A stretch of DNA of 64,000 bases from an uncultured Muribaculaceae bacterium (GTDB taxonomy: Bacteria; Bacteroidota; Bacteroidia; Bacteroidales; Muribaculaceae), in contig CAJTPZ010000001.1 of assembly GCA_910578395.1 (NCBI GenBank), positions 62,001 to 126,000 of the forward strand, written 5' to 3'. Every line of letters starts with the position of its first letter. Within the stretch, counting starts at the first letter, position 1. Positions 51,294-61,016 of this stretch are shown here, piece after piece. A model generated the notes under the pieces. The model did not search any database. It saw only the letters and a list, made by a program, of their open reading frames with translations, and had not been told where the DNA came from. The position numbers and the translations under genes are program-made.

Positions 51294-52514
51294 ATGAGTA
51301 AACTTGTAACTAAAAAGTATATACTCCCGTTCGCACTTATAACCTCACTTTTTTTCATGTGGGGTTTTGCAAGAGCTATACTTGATGTACTAAACAAGCA
51401 TTTTCAGGAATCACTGTCGATTTCAATCACACAGTCAACCTTGATTCAGGCCACAACCTATCTGGGATATTTCCTTATGGCAATACCCGCAGGAATCATC
51501 ATCACGCGCCTCGGTTACCGACGCGGTGTAGTGATCGGATTACTGCTCTTTGCCGCAGGATCACTTCTTTTCATCCCAGGCTCCTCCGCCATGTCATTTA
51601 CAATATTTCTGATCGCGCTGTTTGTGATTGGATGCGGCCTTGTCATACTCGAAACTGCGGCAAATCCATACGCATCGGTACTCGGTTCGCCTGACACAGC
51701 TGCAAGCCGCCTTAATCTCGCACAGTCGTTCAACGGACTTGGATGCATCATCGCTCCAGTGCTGGTAGGCGGATTCCTATTTTCGGGTGACGGGAACAAT
51801 GGAGTTGATATCCCCTATGCAGTAATGGGAATCATAGTATTGGTTGCCGCGCTGATATTCTCCCGCGTAAAACTGCCGGAAATCACAACAGATGCAAGCG
51901 ACAATGCAATCGAAACCCAATCAACATCAATAGCATCAACTATAAAACGGCTGTTATCGGATCATGTGTTCAGGTTCGGCCTTATAGCGCTCTTCTGCTA
52001 TGAGATTTCAGAAATATCCATCAACAGCCTGTTTATCAACTACACAACGGCAGAAGGCTGGATGGATAAAACCGTGGCCTCGGCCGTACTCTCTTTCGGA
52101 GCCCTCGGCCTTTTCATGTTCGCCAGAGTCGGAGGCAGCTGGATCATGAGCCGCATCAAGGCCGAAAAAGTACTTGCATTCTGCGGATTTATGACTGTAG
52201 TCAGCGCACTTCTTGTGGCTATGGATTTAGGCACTATCTCTAAAATAGGCCTTTTTTCCTGCTATGCGTTTGAAGCCATAATGTTCCCGACGATCTTCGC
52301 AATTACAATCGCGCGTGTCGACAACAACTCAGTCAAAATTGCTTCGTCGCTCCTGATGATGACCCCTATCGGAGGTGCCGTCGGAACTCTTCTCATGGGC
52401 ATTTTGGCAGACGCCACTTCAATGTCGACATCATTTATCATTCCCGCCGCAGGCTACATATTTGTTTTTCTCTATTCACTAAGCAGGCTCAGCGCCACAC
52501 GTAAAACTGCATGA
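51294..52514 (+). CDS. FucP-type sugar:proton MFS transporter
   Basis: A 406-residue, 12-helix transporter resembling the fucose/glucose/galactose permease group. Visible motifs are FFMWGFARAILDVLNKHFQ in helix 1, YRRGVVIGLLLFAAGS, and the group signature VILETAANPYASVLG with SRLNLAQSFNGLG after it. Sugar specificity is not readable. It overlaps the PfkB-kinase gene by 4 bases, suggesting uptake followed by phosphorylation. Confidence 0.88.
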   Translation: MSKLVTKKYILPFALITSLFFMWGFARAILDVLNKHFQESLSISITQSTLIQATTYLGYFLMAIPAGIIITRLGYRRGVVIGLLLFAAGSLLFIPGSSAMSFTIFLIALFVIGCGLVILETAANPYASVLGSPDTAASRLNLAQSFNGLGCIIAPVLVGGFLFSGDGNNGVDIPYAVMGIIVLVAALIFSRVKLPEITTDASDNAIETQSTSIASTIKRLLSDHVFRFGLIALFCYEISEISINSLFINYTTAEGWMDKTVASAVLSFGALGLFMFARVGGSWIMSRIKAEKVLAFCGFMTVVSALLVAMDLGTISKIGLFSCYAFEAIMFPTIFAITIARVDNNSVKIASSLLMMTPIGGAVGTLLMGILADATSMSTSFIIPAAGYIFVFLYSLSRLSATRKTA

Positions 52515-53404
52515 CTGAAACATACTCCATGCCCGATATCTGCTGTATCGGCCACATAACCCACGACAAGGTCATCACACCCAAGTTTGAGGCTCACATG
52601 CCGGGAGGCACAGCCTACTATTTCGCCAAAGCACTTGCCAGATTTGATCACAGCACCTTTCAGCTCATCACCGCCGTGGGCGACGACAACAATGCCGTCA
52701 TCGACGAACTACGTGCCGACGGCCTGAATGTAACCGTGCTTCCGAGCCGCCATTCAGTGTTTTTTGAAAACAAATATGCCGAAAACATGGCCGACCGCAC
52801 CCAGCGTGTCCTTGCCAAGGCCGATCCATTCACTACCGGCAATCTTGTCGGTGCAAAAGCCCGTATATTCCATCTCGGCACACTCCTGGCCGACGATTTC
52901 TCATTTGAAGTGATCAGACACCTGTCAGTGATTGGTATTGTATCGGTTGACATACAGGGATATCTGCGCAAAGTCATCGGCGATAAAGTTTATCCCGTAG
53001 ACTACGATCTGAAACGGGAAGCAATGCCTTATATCCATATCCTTAAAGCCAATGAAATGGAGATGGAGGTCCTCACCGGAATATCGGATCCCTACGATGC
53101 AGCCCGTAAACTCGCCGACTGGGGTTGCCGCGAAGTGCTGCTGACTCTCGGTGACAAGGGTTCATTGATCTATGCCGACGGAAATTTCTATGAGATTCCG
53201 GCTATTACAGCAAAAGAAGTAGTTGACACAACCGGCTGCGGTGACACTTATATGGCCGGATATCTTTATATGCGTGCACGAGGTGCATCCTATCAGGACT
53301 CCGGCACTTTTGCAGCCGCAATGTGTACCCTCAAGCTCGAACGCAAAGGTCCGTTTGACGGCACACAGGCTGACGTCGAGGCCTTAATCGGCTCCCAGAT
53401 ATAA
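52511..53404 (+). CDS. PfkB-family carbohydrate kinase
   Basis: A 297-residue ribokinase-fold enzyme. GHITHDKVI and MPGGTAYYFAKALARF form the N-terminal sugar-binding region; the C-terminal signature DTTGCGDTYMAGYLY carries the catalytic Asp and anion hole. Substrate unknown: the adjacent FucP-type transporter suggests a hexose. The gene is coupled to that transporter and ends at a strong terminator. Confidence 0.88.
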   Translation: MTETYSMPDICCIGHITHDKVITPKFEAHMPGGTAYYFAKALARFDHSTFQLITAVGDDNNAVIDELRADGLNVTVLPSRHSVFFENKYAENMADRTQRVLAKADPFTTGNLVGAKARIFHLGTLLADDFSFEVIRHLSVIGIVSVDIQGYLRKVIGDKVYPVDYDLKREAMPYIHILKANEMEMEVLTGISDPYDAARKLADWGCREVLLTLGDKGSLIYADGNFYEIPAITAKEVVDTTGCGDTYMAGYLYMRARGASYQDSGTFAAAMCTLKLERKGPFDGTQADVEALIGSQI

Positions 53405-53427
53405 ATAGCCGTAAAAATACTACAACG

Positions 53428-53466
53428 ACATAGCCCCGGACCAAAAGTCCGGGGCTATGTATTTTT
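53428..53466. terminator. Strong bidirectional terminator
   Basis: ACATAGCCCCGGAC (53428-53441) pairs with GTCCGGGGCTATGT (53447-53460) across CAAAA, with ATTTTTC on the plus side and an A-rich flank that is a T run on the minus strand. It serves both the PfkB operon and the convergent DUF1080/Gfo operon. Confidence 0.88.
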
Positions 53467-53485
53467 CATTTAATGACCAACAAAT

Positions 53486-54751
53486 TTAACCGATAGAAAC
53501 ATCGCGCTTCATCGATACATCGGCGTTGAAACAAATGCGATGGCTTTCAATCGAATCATTGATACCTGTAAGAATGGATTTATGACGATTCATGCGCAAT
53601 GTGTTGACAAAGTCACGGATAATCTCGATATCAGCACCGGCATGAAACGGCTTGCCTTCAAGACCACTGAAATCATATATCCTTCTGGTGCGCGTACGGA
53701 AATCATTTACGGTTATCCGGCTTTCGTCTCCGTAGATCTCACCGTGGGTCAGGCACACATGCGTTATGCGATGATCTTCAAGGGTAAAAAAGTCCATAGA
53801 CATATTCACTGTCACGTCATTTTCCATAATCATCGAGAGCACCTGATGATCAACGACATCATTGTCGCAGTGATATACACATCGTCCAAACTTTCCCTCC
53901 TCAAGCTCACGATCGACAACATCGGCGAGTGTGCAGCCCTCAGGTATATCGAAATTCTTTGTCCACGCTCCACGACGTTTATAAAGGTTTACAGCCGAAT
54001 AAGGACAATCACTTTCTATACCGCAATTCACGCAACGGTCAGCCGCCCCTTCGGGAGCCGCCGACGATGTAAACCAACGCAACGATCCGAAGGATGATAA
54101 TCTGCGGCATTTGGCGCCAATCAACCACACTATGAAATCGACATCATGACAACATTTTGACAGTAAAACCGGATTGGTTTTCTTCTCGCTGCTGAAGATG
54201 CCACGGACATAAGAGTGAGTAGCCCTGTCGAGTCCAACCGACGCGCGATGATCTACAGACACTATCTGCCCCAGTTCTCCATTATCCACAAGTTCTTTGA
54301 ACTTTTGAAAATAAGGATGATAACGAAGCACATGACATATACCTACCGTAAGACCGCGGGTATCGGCTTTTTCAGCTATAGCACGACATTCTTCCAATGT
54401 CTGGGCAATCGGCTTTTCAAGCAAGACATGATAGCCATGGTCGAGAGCAAGCATCGCCGGGCGGAAATGCGCATTCTCAGGAGTGCATATCAACACGGCA
54501 TCAGCCTTCACAGGATCCAGAAAAAATGAATCCACATCACTGAAACACTGCGATGGGCGCAGGCCTGCCGCCTTGGCCACATTCTGCCGCCGGAGACCAT
54601 TGATCTCCACCACCCCCACAAGTCTCACCTCTTCGGGATGATTCAGTATGTAATGAAGATACTTGGCAGTGCGGTTACCCGCTCCAATGGCCACAATGGA
54701 CAGTGGAGCGGGGTTAATGCCGTTATTTATTTCCACATTTTTGGCGCTCAT
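53486..54751 (-). CDS. Gfo/Idh/MocA-family oxidoreductase, cytosolic
   Basis: A 421-residue NAD(P)-dependent sugar oxidoreductase. The Rossmann loop is AIGAGNRTAKYL and the catalytic Lys lies in LEKPIAQTLEE; further down VDHRASVG and KCCHDVDFIVWL carry the active-site His/Asp pattern. A Cys cluster (CVNCGIESDCPYSA) sits in the C-terminal domain. No signal peptide, so cytosolic. It is the last gene of the DUF1080 locus, 5 bases after the HEAT-DUF1080 gene. It may reduce a 3-keto sugar or oxidise an imported one. Confidence 0.88.
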   Translation of the reverse strand: MSAKNVEINNGINPAPLSIVAIGAGNRTAKYLHYILNHPEEVRLVGVVEINGLRRQNVAKAAGLRPSQCFSDVDSFFLDPVKADAVLICTPENAHFRPAMLALDHGYHVLLEKPIAQTLEECRAIAEKADTRGLTVGICHVLRYHPYFQKFKELVDNGELGQIVSVDHRASVGLDRATHSYVRGIFSSEKKTNPVLLSKCCHDVDFIVWLIGAKCRRLSSFGSLRWFTSSAAPEGAADRCVNCGIESDCPYSAVNLYKRRGAWTKNFDIPEGCTLADVVDRELEEGKFGRCVYHCDNDVVDHQVLSMIMENDVTVNMSMDFFTLEDHRITHVCLTHGEIYGDESRITVNDFRTRTRRIYDFSGLEGKPFHAGADIEIIRDFVNTLRMNRHKSILTGINDSIESHRICFNADVSMKRDVSIG

Positions 54752-54756
54752 GCGTC

Positions 54757-57700
54757 TTATTTGCTCAAATCTTTGATACGGATATTACGGAACTTGATAC
54801 CAGAGCCGTGTCCGAGGAATCCCACATGTCCGCTTTTGTTGAACAGACCGGGATGATTGAGGTGATCGACGGTATAGGGATTTCTCTTTTCTCCATCGGG
54901 AGCCACATTGTGTCCTTGTGTGGCCTCACGGATATTGCCGTCGAGAATCACCTCGCCATTGACAGTAACGGTAATACGGTCACCTACAGCACGAATCTCC
55001 TCGGTATTCCACACATTCAGCCCAGGGAACACGACCCGCTTTGCCGGAATGATACCATATACAGAGCCGTGTACCTGATACGGACGTAATCCCTTATAGA
55101 TCGGGGCATCATGATCAAGCACCTGAATCTCCATGCCATGATAGGCAGCGTCGACCCCCATAGGAGTGCGGATACCTATGCCGTTGTTGACACCTTCTTT
55201 CTCAAACATGAACTCAAACCGCAGAATAAAATCACTATACTCGTCAATAGTATAAAGATTTCCTCCGCTGCCATAACTTGCATTCACATAGATAGTACCG
55301 TCGACCGGAGTGTAGTTCACCTTGTTACCAGTCCATTTATGCATCGAACGACCGTCGAACAGAAGTTCGAACCCATCGGCAACCTCCTCTGCAGAAAGCT
55401 CTGTCATAGGAGTCGACGGTAACTTGCGGATATAGACCTCACGGACCTCAAAAGGCTTACCATCGCCAACAAACATGATATTTCCCGAAGAGTAAACAGG
55501 CTCACCGTTCTTGTAAGGGTTGACCATTGTCTCGTTGTTCATCACGGTCTCACCGTTCTCAACTACCGTTATACGGTCATTATTGACTTTTATGTAGGTT
55601 GTGTTCCATTCTCCTTCGGGATTGACCGCACTTTTGTGCTCTATGCCGTTGCCAGTATTGCTGTCAAGCACTCCGGAAGCCTCGCCACCGAGGTTGATCT
55701 GCTCTATCGAGCGTATACCTAAACCGCCGTTGCCTTTCCACTCCATCATCATATCGAAGTTCTCGTATGTTTCAGGAAGAGCCACCACAGAACGGTCGGT
55801 TCCATTGTAACTTAGAACTCCATTGCTATTTGTCCAGGATTTGGCGGCAGATTTTGCAGCGGCCTCAGACTTTTTTCTTGCTGAAGCCTTTGATGTTTTC
55901 ACAGCTTCGGGATTCAGTGCTACAGGTGACAGCACAGGATTTGCCGCAAGCACATCTATAAAATCAGCTTCGGGAAGACGCGACAGAAGTCCGTTAACAT
56001 CATCGACTGCATAACCCGCATCAGCAGTACCTATGGCTTTGAATGCAGCCGCAGCATGGTTGAGAGCGTCACGCATTGATGTTCCACCAAGATCCATAGT
56101 GTTTTTCGACGCGATTGTGCGGATTGCCTCGGCTGCAGCCTCACGGGTTGCAGGTATTCCTGTATATCTGTCGACGACAAGTACAGCCGGATAGGTGTAG
56201 GTACCGGCAAGGCCGTTGATCATACGGTTCCGTACTTTCTCATCCTTGGCAACCTCAAGACCTTTGCGGTAAAGCTGATATTTTCTAACAGGATTATAAT
56301 CAGATTTGCCTGTAAGGGTGGCATATCGATTCAGAGCCTCGGCTGAGTTGGTCATATCCTTCACTGCGATATCATAAAGTATATCGAGCATTTCCAGATT
56401 GTCGACAGTAAGAAGTGCGGCAAGAGCGGCCTGACGGTCTCCCTTTTCATAACCCTCGGTAAGAGTTGCTATAGCTGATGAGTTTCCTGCCTGTGCAAGT
56501 GACGGATAATAAAGTGCCGGATTTGACGATTTCTCAAGCTTGGCGTTCACACGTCTGTACTGTTCGGCGGCAGGAAGATTTCTCAATGAAGACTTCATGG
56601 CAGCCTGCAGATCAGCTGTGTGTTTACCTCCGTCTTTCTCTATGATCTGGCTTAAGCGATCGAAATCAGAAGCAGAAACCACTCCGGCAAGAGCAGAATA
56701 GGCAGCATCACTGACCTCCTTGTTTTCTGATGACAAAAGTGAATAAACCTTTGGAGCAGCCTCGCTCATGCGACGTACAGAGGCAATATGCAACGCGGCA
56801 ACTTGTGAAGCCTCGTTGTCGAGAGCTTCCATGATACCGGGGTTAACCTTTCCTTTAAAAGCAAGGAGAGCCGCCATAGCAGCTTTTGAATTATCTCCTG
56901 AAAGCTGAATGACGAGCCCCATGAGAGCATCGTCGCCACCTATGCGTCCGGCAGCACGTATAGCCGCCTCGGCCAGACCTTCTTCCTTGTCGTCAGTCAT
57001 TGCGGCATTGATTGTGCCCATCTGCGATGCCACATGGTTGGCACCAAACCAGTTCAGAATATCTACTTTGGCCGGAGAAGCTTTCTTGCTGTTGACGATT
57101 TCGGCGAGCTTGGCGTATACAACCTCGTCGGCCCACGGCTCACAGTTGCGCAATGCGTCGAATCGGGTTGCACGGCTCGGGTTCTTCATCGCGTCAAGAA
57201 GCTGCGGAAGTGACGCGCGTTTGTTCACTTTTGATATGACACGCATTGCCGAACTGCTCACGTAGTCCTTGTCGTTTTTGACAAGCGATTTGGCGGCTTT
57301 TGCAGCAGCCGCACCTTCGCCATTGTCAACCATAGTGTTAAGAAGAGTCAGAAGCCCCTCGGTAGCCGAGTTGTCTTTACCCCACTCGTAATTTGACGCC
57401 TTGGCAGCCTTCATCAGCGATGGAAGCGATTTTGAAGTGCCCACACGACCAAGTGCGTAATAAATCGCATCAAGCGTCTTGGCGTCAGCACCTTTTATCC
57501 AGGAGAGAAGAACAGGCTCGGCGTTCTTCAGACCCACATAACCGGCCACACGTGCCATGTCGGCGCGTGGAGCTGCATCAGTTTTCATTACATCAAGCAA
57601 AGCGGCACCACCGTCAGGCACTGTAGCAAGACCATTAAGGGCTACCTGACAGAGATACTTGTCGGAAAGGTATTTGAAAAATACCACTGCATCTTCAGCT

Positions 57701-58101
57701 GCTGAGATACGCTGAAGCAGAGAAAGCAGAAACGCACGATTGGCATCATCGCCGCATTTTGCCACTGCCTCAACAAGCCCTTTGCGCACAGCCGCGCGAT
57801 TAGGATTGGCGACATCAGCACCTACGTAGCTTACCACTCCATCAAGAGCATATTCAACAAGATTGTTCTGCCCCTTGTCGGCCGGTACAAGCATTGATGC
57901 AAGCTGAAGCACTCCATCTGTACCGGTTCCGGCGAGTTCACCCATCAGGGTGTTATAATTATTCTGACGTGAAGCTGGAAGCTGAGCCAGAGCGTCGGCC
58001 ACAATCGTGGAAACCACACGGTTGCGAGAATCCTGCGCTCCCATATTGAAGCCGGGAAGCATGAAAGCCGCAAGTAATGCCGATATAAATAGTTTTCTCA
58101 T
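54757..58101 (-). CDS. HEAT-repeat protein fused to two DUF1080 (3-keto-glycoside-cleaving type) domains
   Basis: A 1114-residue exported protein (signal MRKLFISALLAAFMLPGFNMGAQ). Residues about 30-740 are a long alpha-helical solenoid of HEAT-like repeats (for example ALYYPSLAQAGNSSAIATL and AVRKGLVEAVAKCG). Then a first, smaller DUF1080-like beta domain (about 765-900: FDMMMEWKGNGGLGIRS, EGEWNTTYIKVNNDRI) and a second complete one (about 905-1112: DGFELLFDGRSMHKW, NGIGIRTP, GHVGFLGHGSGIKFRNIRI). DUF1080 is now linked to cleavage of 3-keto glycosides. The HEAT part may be a scaffold. It sits between two Gfo/Idh/MocA genes. Confidence 0.85.
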   Translation of the reverse strand: MRKLFISALLAAFMLPGFNMGAQDSRNRVVSTIVADALAQLPASRQNNYNTLMGELAGTGTDGVLQLASMLVPADKGQNNLVEYALDGVVSYVGADVANPNRAAVRKGLVEAVAKCGDDANRAFLLSLLQRISAAEDAVVFFKYLSDKYLCQVALNGLATVPDGGAALLDVMKTDAAPRADMARVAGYVGLKNAEPVLLSWIKGADAKTLDAIYYALGRVGTSKSLPSLMKAAKASNYEWGKDNSATEGLLTLLNTMVDNGEGAAAAKAAKSLVKNDKDYVSSSAMRVISKVNKRASLPQLLDAMKNPSRATRFDALRNCEPWADEVVYAKLAEIVNSKKASPAKVDILNWFGANHVASQMGTINAAMTDDKEEGLAEAAIRAAGRIGGDDALMGLVIQLSGDNSKAAMAALLAFKGKVNPGIMEALDNEASQVAALHIASVRRMSEAAPKVYSLLSSENKEVSDAAYSALAGVVSASDFDRLSQIIEKDGGKHTADLQAAMKSSLRNLPAAEQYRRVNAKLEKSSNPALYYPSLAQAGNSSAIATLTEGYEKGDRQAALAALLTVDNLEMLDILYDIAVKDMTNSAEALNRYATLTGKSDYNPVRKYQLYRKGLEVAKDEKVRNRMINGLAGTYTYPAVLVVDRYTGIPATREAAAEAIRTIASKNTMDLGGTSMRDALNHAAAAFKAIGTADAGYAVDDVNGLLSRLPEADFIDVLAANPVLSPVALNPEAVKTSKASARKKSEAAAKSAAKSWTNSNGVLSYNGTDRSVVALPETYENFDMMMEWKGNGGLGIRSIEQINLGGEASGVLDSNTGNGIEHKSAVNPEGEWNTTYIKVNNDRITVVENGETVMNNETMVNPYKNGEPVYSSGNIMFVGDGKPFEVREVYIRKLPSTPMTELSAEEVADGFELLFDGRSMHKWTGNKVNYTPVDGTIYVNASYGSGGNLYTIDEYSDFILRFEFMFEKEGVNNGIGIRTPMGVDAAYHGMEIQVLDHDAPIYKGLRPYQVHGSVYGIIPAKRVVFPGLNVWNTEEIRAVGDRITVTVNGEVILDGNIREATQGHNVAPDGEKRNPYTVDHLNHPGLFNKSGHVGFLGHGSGIKFRNIRIKDLSK

Positions 58102-58147
58102 GATTACTTAGTCAATAACGTGATGATTGGAGATTTATGGATCAGAT

Positions 58148-59455
58148 TCAGACTTTCCAGCCATCGCGGCAAGGCTGATCTATCAGGCGGTTGGCCTCAT
58201 CATCATTGACAAATGTCATCGAGACGGGATCAAACTCAAGAGTGCGGTTGAGACGCAACGCACACACGCCCATATTCACTATCGTACTGCTCCGGAAACC
58301 ATTGTCCTCGTTCAATGCAAACTTCTGACGGTCTTTCAGACATTTGATGAAATCGGTGTTCTGAGGCTCAGGATCCGGAAGTTCGGCAATCAGGTTCATT
58401 ATATCAGGAGCCGGCTGACCGTTCAACTCAACCTCAAAACCCTGATAGACTTTACCATTTGGTCCTTCCATATAGGGCACCTTGCCCTTCGACTCGTAGC
58501 CTTCGCCTTCAAGAACGATCTGGCAACCGTCATCGTAAGTGTAAATGATTTTCCGCCATGTCCCTACTGCGTCGGGATGCTGCTGGGGGGCATCAACCTC
58601 TACTTTCACAGGCGACGTATCGTCCTTTCCGAGCATATACTGCACAGGGTCGATGTAGTGCTGTCCCATGTCGGCAAGTCCGCCGCCGTCGTAATCCCAG
58701 TAACCACGGAATGTCTGGTGCGTACGGTGAATATTGTAAGGTTTATATGGAGCCGGACCAAGCCACATGTCATAGTCAAGCTCAGCTGGTACCCGTTCAG
58801 GAACAAGATTTTCCTTACCTACCCAAAAGAATTTCCAAGCAAAACCGTTGGCACCGGAAATTGTCACTTTGAGCGGCCATCCGAGCACACCACTGTCGAC
58901 AAGTTTTTTCAGAGGTTCGACCGTTGTGCCGAGGCCATAGAAATTATCGGTAAAGCGGAACCATGTATTCAATCGAAAAATACGGTTATTGCGTTTTATG
59001 GCTTCACGCAGACGCTTTCCTTCGCCGATAGTGCGGGTCATGGGTTTCTCACACCACACATCCTTACCGGCATTAGCGGCATCTATAGCCATCTTTGCAT
59101 GCCAGTGAGGAGGCGTGGCCACGTGCACCACGTCGACATCTGCATCAGCGATCAGATCGCGGTAATCATGATATGTCTTAGGGGTGACATTCAGTTTTGA
59201 TTTCGCCTGATCAAATCCTTTCTGTAAATGATTCTTATCTACATCACAAATCGCCACAAGCCTATACAGGTCATTGTTGGTAAAGTGATAGGAACTGCGC
59301 CCGATACCACCCGTACCTATAATTCCCTTGCACAGCTGGTCACTCGGAGCGATGTTGTTCGGGCCGCCAAGCACTCTGCGTGGTACTATGGAAAACAGGG
59401 TGAGTAAACCCGCCGTTTTCAAAAACGTGCGGCGATCAGTTTTAATGTTTGCCAT
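58148..59455 (-). CDS. Gfo/Idh/MocA-family oxidoreductase with Tat-type signal
   Basis: A 435-residue enzyme beginning MANIKTDRRTFLKTAGLLTLFS, a classic twin-arginine signal (RRTFLK), so probably exported folded with its cofactor. The Rossmann loop is GIIGTGGIGRSSYHF and the catalytic Lys is in CEKPMTRT, with GMWLG-like and WDYDGGGLADMGQHYIDPV segments in the C-terminal domain. I use the ATG at 59455, right before the Tat motif. In the 3-keto route such an enzyme would oxidise a glycoside at C3 in the periplasm. The HEAT-DUF1080 gene follows after 46 bases. Confidence 0.9.
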   Translation of the reverse strand: MANIKTDRRTFLKTAGLLTLFSIVPRRVLGGPNNIAPSDQLCKGIIGTGGIGRSSYHFTNNDLYRLVAICDVDKNHLQKGFDQAKSKLNVTPKTYHDYRDLIADADVDVVHVATPPHWHAKMAIDAANAGKDVWCEKPMTRTIGEGKRLREAIKRNNRIFRLNTWFRFTDNFYGLGTTVEPLKKLVDSGVLGWPLKVTISGANGFAWKFFWVGKENLVPERVPAELDYDMWLGPAPYKPYNIHRTHQTFRGYWDYDGGGLADMGQHYIDPVQYMLGKDDTSPVKVEVDAPQQHPDAVGTWRKIIYTYDDGCQIVLEGEGYESKGKVPYMEGPNGKVYQGFEVELNGQPAPDIMNLIAELPDPEPQNTDFIKCLKDRQKFALNEDNGFRSSTIVNMGVCALRLNRTLEFDPVSMTFVNDDEANRLIDQPCRDGWKV

Positions 59456-59564
59456 TGGTATATCGATTAGTTTATTTATATCTGTGACATGCATCAGCCC
59501 GTCATTCCTCAACAAGGAACCGGCCATATACAATTGTAGTCGAAAGCAATTCTGCTCCCGACTA

Positions 59565-59572
59565 CAAATATA
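59565..59572 (-). promoter_or_regulatory. -7 box upstream of the Tat-type Gfo/Idh/MocA gene
   Basis: TATATTTG on the minus strand, about 110 bases before the start at 59455, in the 140-base gap after the double-DUF1080 gene. No clear -33 element, so an internal promoter is only suggested. Confidence 0.45.
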
Positions 59573-59595
59573 CCAAATCGAAACTATTTTAAGCC

Positions 59596-60885
59596 TTAAA
59601 GTTTTGTTATTTTAAGATTTTTCCACAACACTTTTATGCCACCTCCGTCGTGAATCTGGAGAGCGATGCGCCCCTGTGCATCACCGATCTTCTCATCGGT
59701 CAGATCCACCATAGGCTCACCGTTGAGCCACGTCTGCACATGATCACCTTCAACACGCAGACGCATTGTGTTCCATTCTCCTTCTTTAAGAATATTCTCT
59801 TTCTCGTCGGGAATCTGGGCAAGCCAGCCTCGACCGTAGGATTCATATATACCTCCGCTGTCATTGCCTTTGGGAGCGACCTCACACTGCCAGCCATGAA
59901 CTTTTACCGGAGGTTCCACAAACGAACGGAAGAAAATGCCCGAATTGCCATTGGCAAGCTGCTTGAACTCCACCGTAAGATCAAAGTCATTGTAATACTC
60001 GCGGGTTGCCAGATAGCCATAGGCTTTGTCCGGACCACTCTCACACACCATGAGGCCATCCTCATTGACATACCACAACTCGGTTCCGTTGTTCTCCCAG
60101 CCGGTGAGATCCTTGCCATTGAAAAGGTCTTTAGGCTCGCCACTCACTTTTTTGGGAAGCTGCTTTATCTTGATATTGCGGAACGATGCCGGCGAACCAT
60201 GGTCCTGCAGACAGATCACACCACGCTCGGCAAGGCCATATTCCGGAGCCATCTCCCATTTGCCGGCATTCTTACGCTCGAACCAGTCATCGGTCCACGC
60301 ATCAAATTCGAGGATCTTATGACCGTTGAGATAATGCTCGACATGACCGTTGTCAAATACAATACGCGAGTTGTTCCACTCACCCTGCGGATTTACAAAC
60401 ATAGAGTCGGCATCAGGCAGATGCATAGCATAATCCACTCCAAGCTTCTGCCATTCCTCGAGTTTTGAAGGAGCGTTTACCTCTTCCCAGCCCTCATTGT
60501 CGATAAGCTGATACTCCGGGCCTGTCACATAAGGAACTTTGAAATAAGGGTCCTCCACCACATGGTAGATCATACCGGAGTTTCCGCCATAACCGAGTTT
60601 CCAATCCCAGTCAAGTATAAAATTGTCGAACTCACGATCGGTCACTATATATCCCGAAAGATCGGAACCGTCACCTGCAGCCTGAATACATCCGTCGACT
60701 ACTGTCCAGGGCTGGGTCAGAGAGTCGCCATTGTAATCACGCCAGCCATCAAGGGTTTTACCATCAAAAAGCAATTCCCACCCATCGGCGATTTCGGCCT
60801 GTGACAAGGTATTGGGTTTCTGCTCCGAACAACCGGTCGCTGCAATAAGCGCCGACCCGCAGATTACTGCTGCTAATGTCTTCAT
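59596..60885 (-). CDS. Lipoprotein with two DUF1080 (3-keto-disaccharide hydrolase-type) domains
   Basis: A 429-residue lipoprotein (lipobox ALIAATGC). Two DUF1080 domains in tandem: domain 1 (about 30-240: ADGWELLFDGKTLDGWRDY, GGNSGMIYHV, GPEYQLIDN) and domain 2 (about 245-428: PKDLFNGKDLTGWENN, NGNSGIFFRSF, QCEVAPKGNDSGGIYE). Both carry the LFDG/LFNGKxLxGW opening and the (G/N)NSG(I/M) core of the family. Predicted to cleave 3-keto glycosides at the outer membrane or in the periplasm. A terminator and a -7 box separate it from susD upstream. Confidence 0.9.
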   Translation of the reverse strand: MKTLAAVICGSALIAATGCSEQKPNTLSQAEIADGWELLFDGKTLDGWRDYNGDSLTQPWTVVDGCIQAAGDGSDLSGYIVTDREFDNFILDWDWKLGYGGNSGMIYHVVEDPYFKVPYVTGPEYQLIDNEGWEEVNAPSKLEEWQKLGVDYAMHLPDADSMFVNPQGEWNNSRIVFDNGHVEHYLNGHKILEFDAWTDDWFERKNAGKWEMAPEYGLAERGVICLQDHGSPASFRNIKIKQLPKKVSGEPKDLFNGKDLTGWENNGTELWYVNEDGLMVCESGPDKAYGYLATREYYNDFDLTVEFKQLANGNSGIFFRSFVEPPVKVHGWQCEVAPKGNDSGGIYESYGRGWLAQIPDEKENILKEGEWNTMRLRVEGDHVQTWLNGEPMVDLTDEKIGDAQGRIALQIHDGGGIKVLWKNLKITKL

Positions 60886-60921
60886 GTAGATTTGCGATGA
60901 ATAAAATGTAAATATTTTTCA

Positions 60922-60929
60922 CAAATATA
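60922..60929 (-). promoter_or_regulatory. -7 box upstream of the double-DUF1080 gene
   Basis: TATATTTG on the minus strand, 36 bases before the start at 60885 and just after the SusCD terminator. -33 element not evident. Confidence 0.5.
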
Positions 60930-60941
60930 ATTTTCCGACGT

Positions 60942-60980
60942 GTAATAAAAAAGAATCCGGGCAAAAATTACCCGGATTCT
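60942..60980 (-). terminator. Terminator after susD
   Basis: On the minus strand AGAATCCGGG pairs with CCCGGATTCT (60971-60980 and 60952-60961 on the plus strand), followed by TTTTTATTA. It lies 37 bases after the SusD stop and may allow partial read-through to the DUF1080 gene. Confidence 0.82.
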
Positions 60981-61016
60981 AATTCCATTCACTTTTCTAC
61001 TGTAAAATCACACTGC

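Noticed and set aside
58127..59200. Long open frame (357 codons) on the plus strand opposite the Tat-type oxidoreductase
   Set aside because: Also an antisense shadow; composition and lack of motifs contrast with the real gene on the other strand.
59650..60468. Open frame of 272 codons opposite the double-DUF1080 gene
   Set aside because: No recognisable domain and no ribosome-binding or promoter context; the minus-strand lipoprotein explains the sequence.
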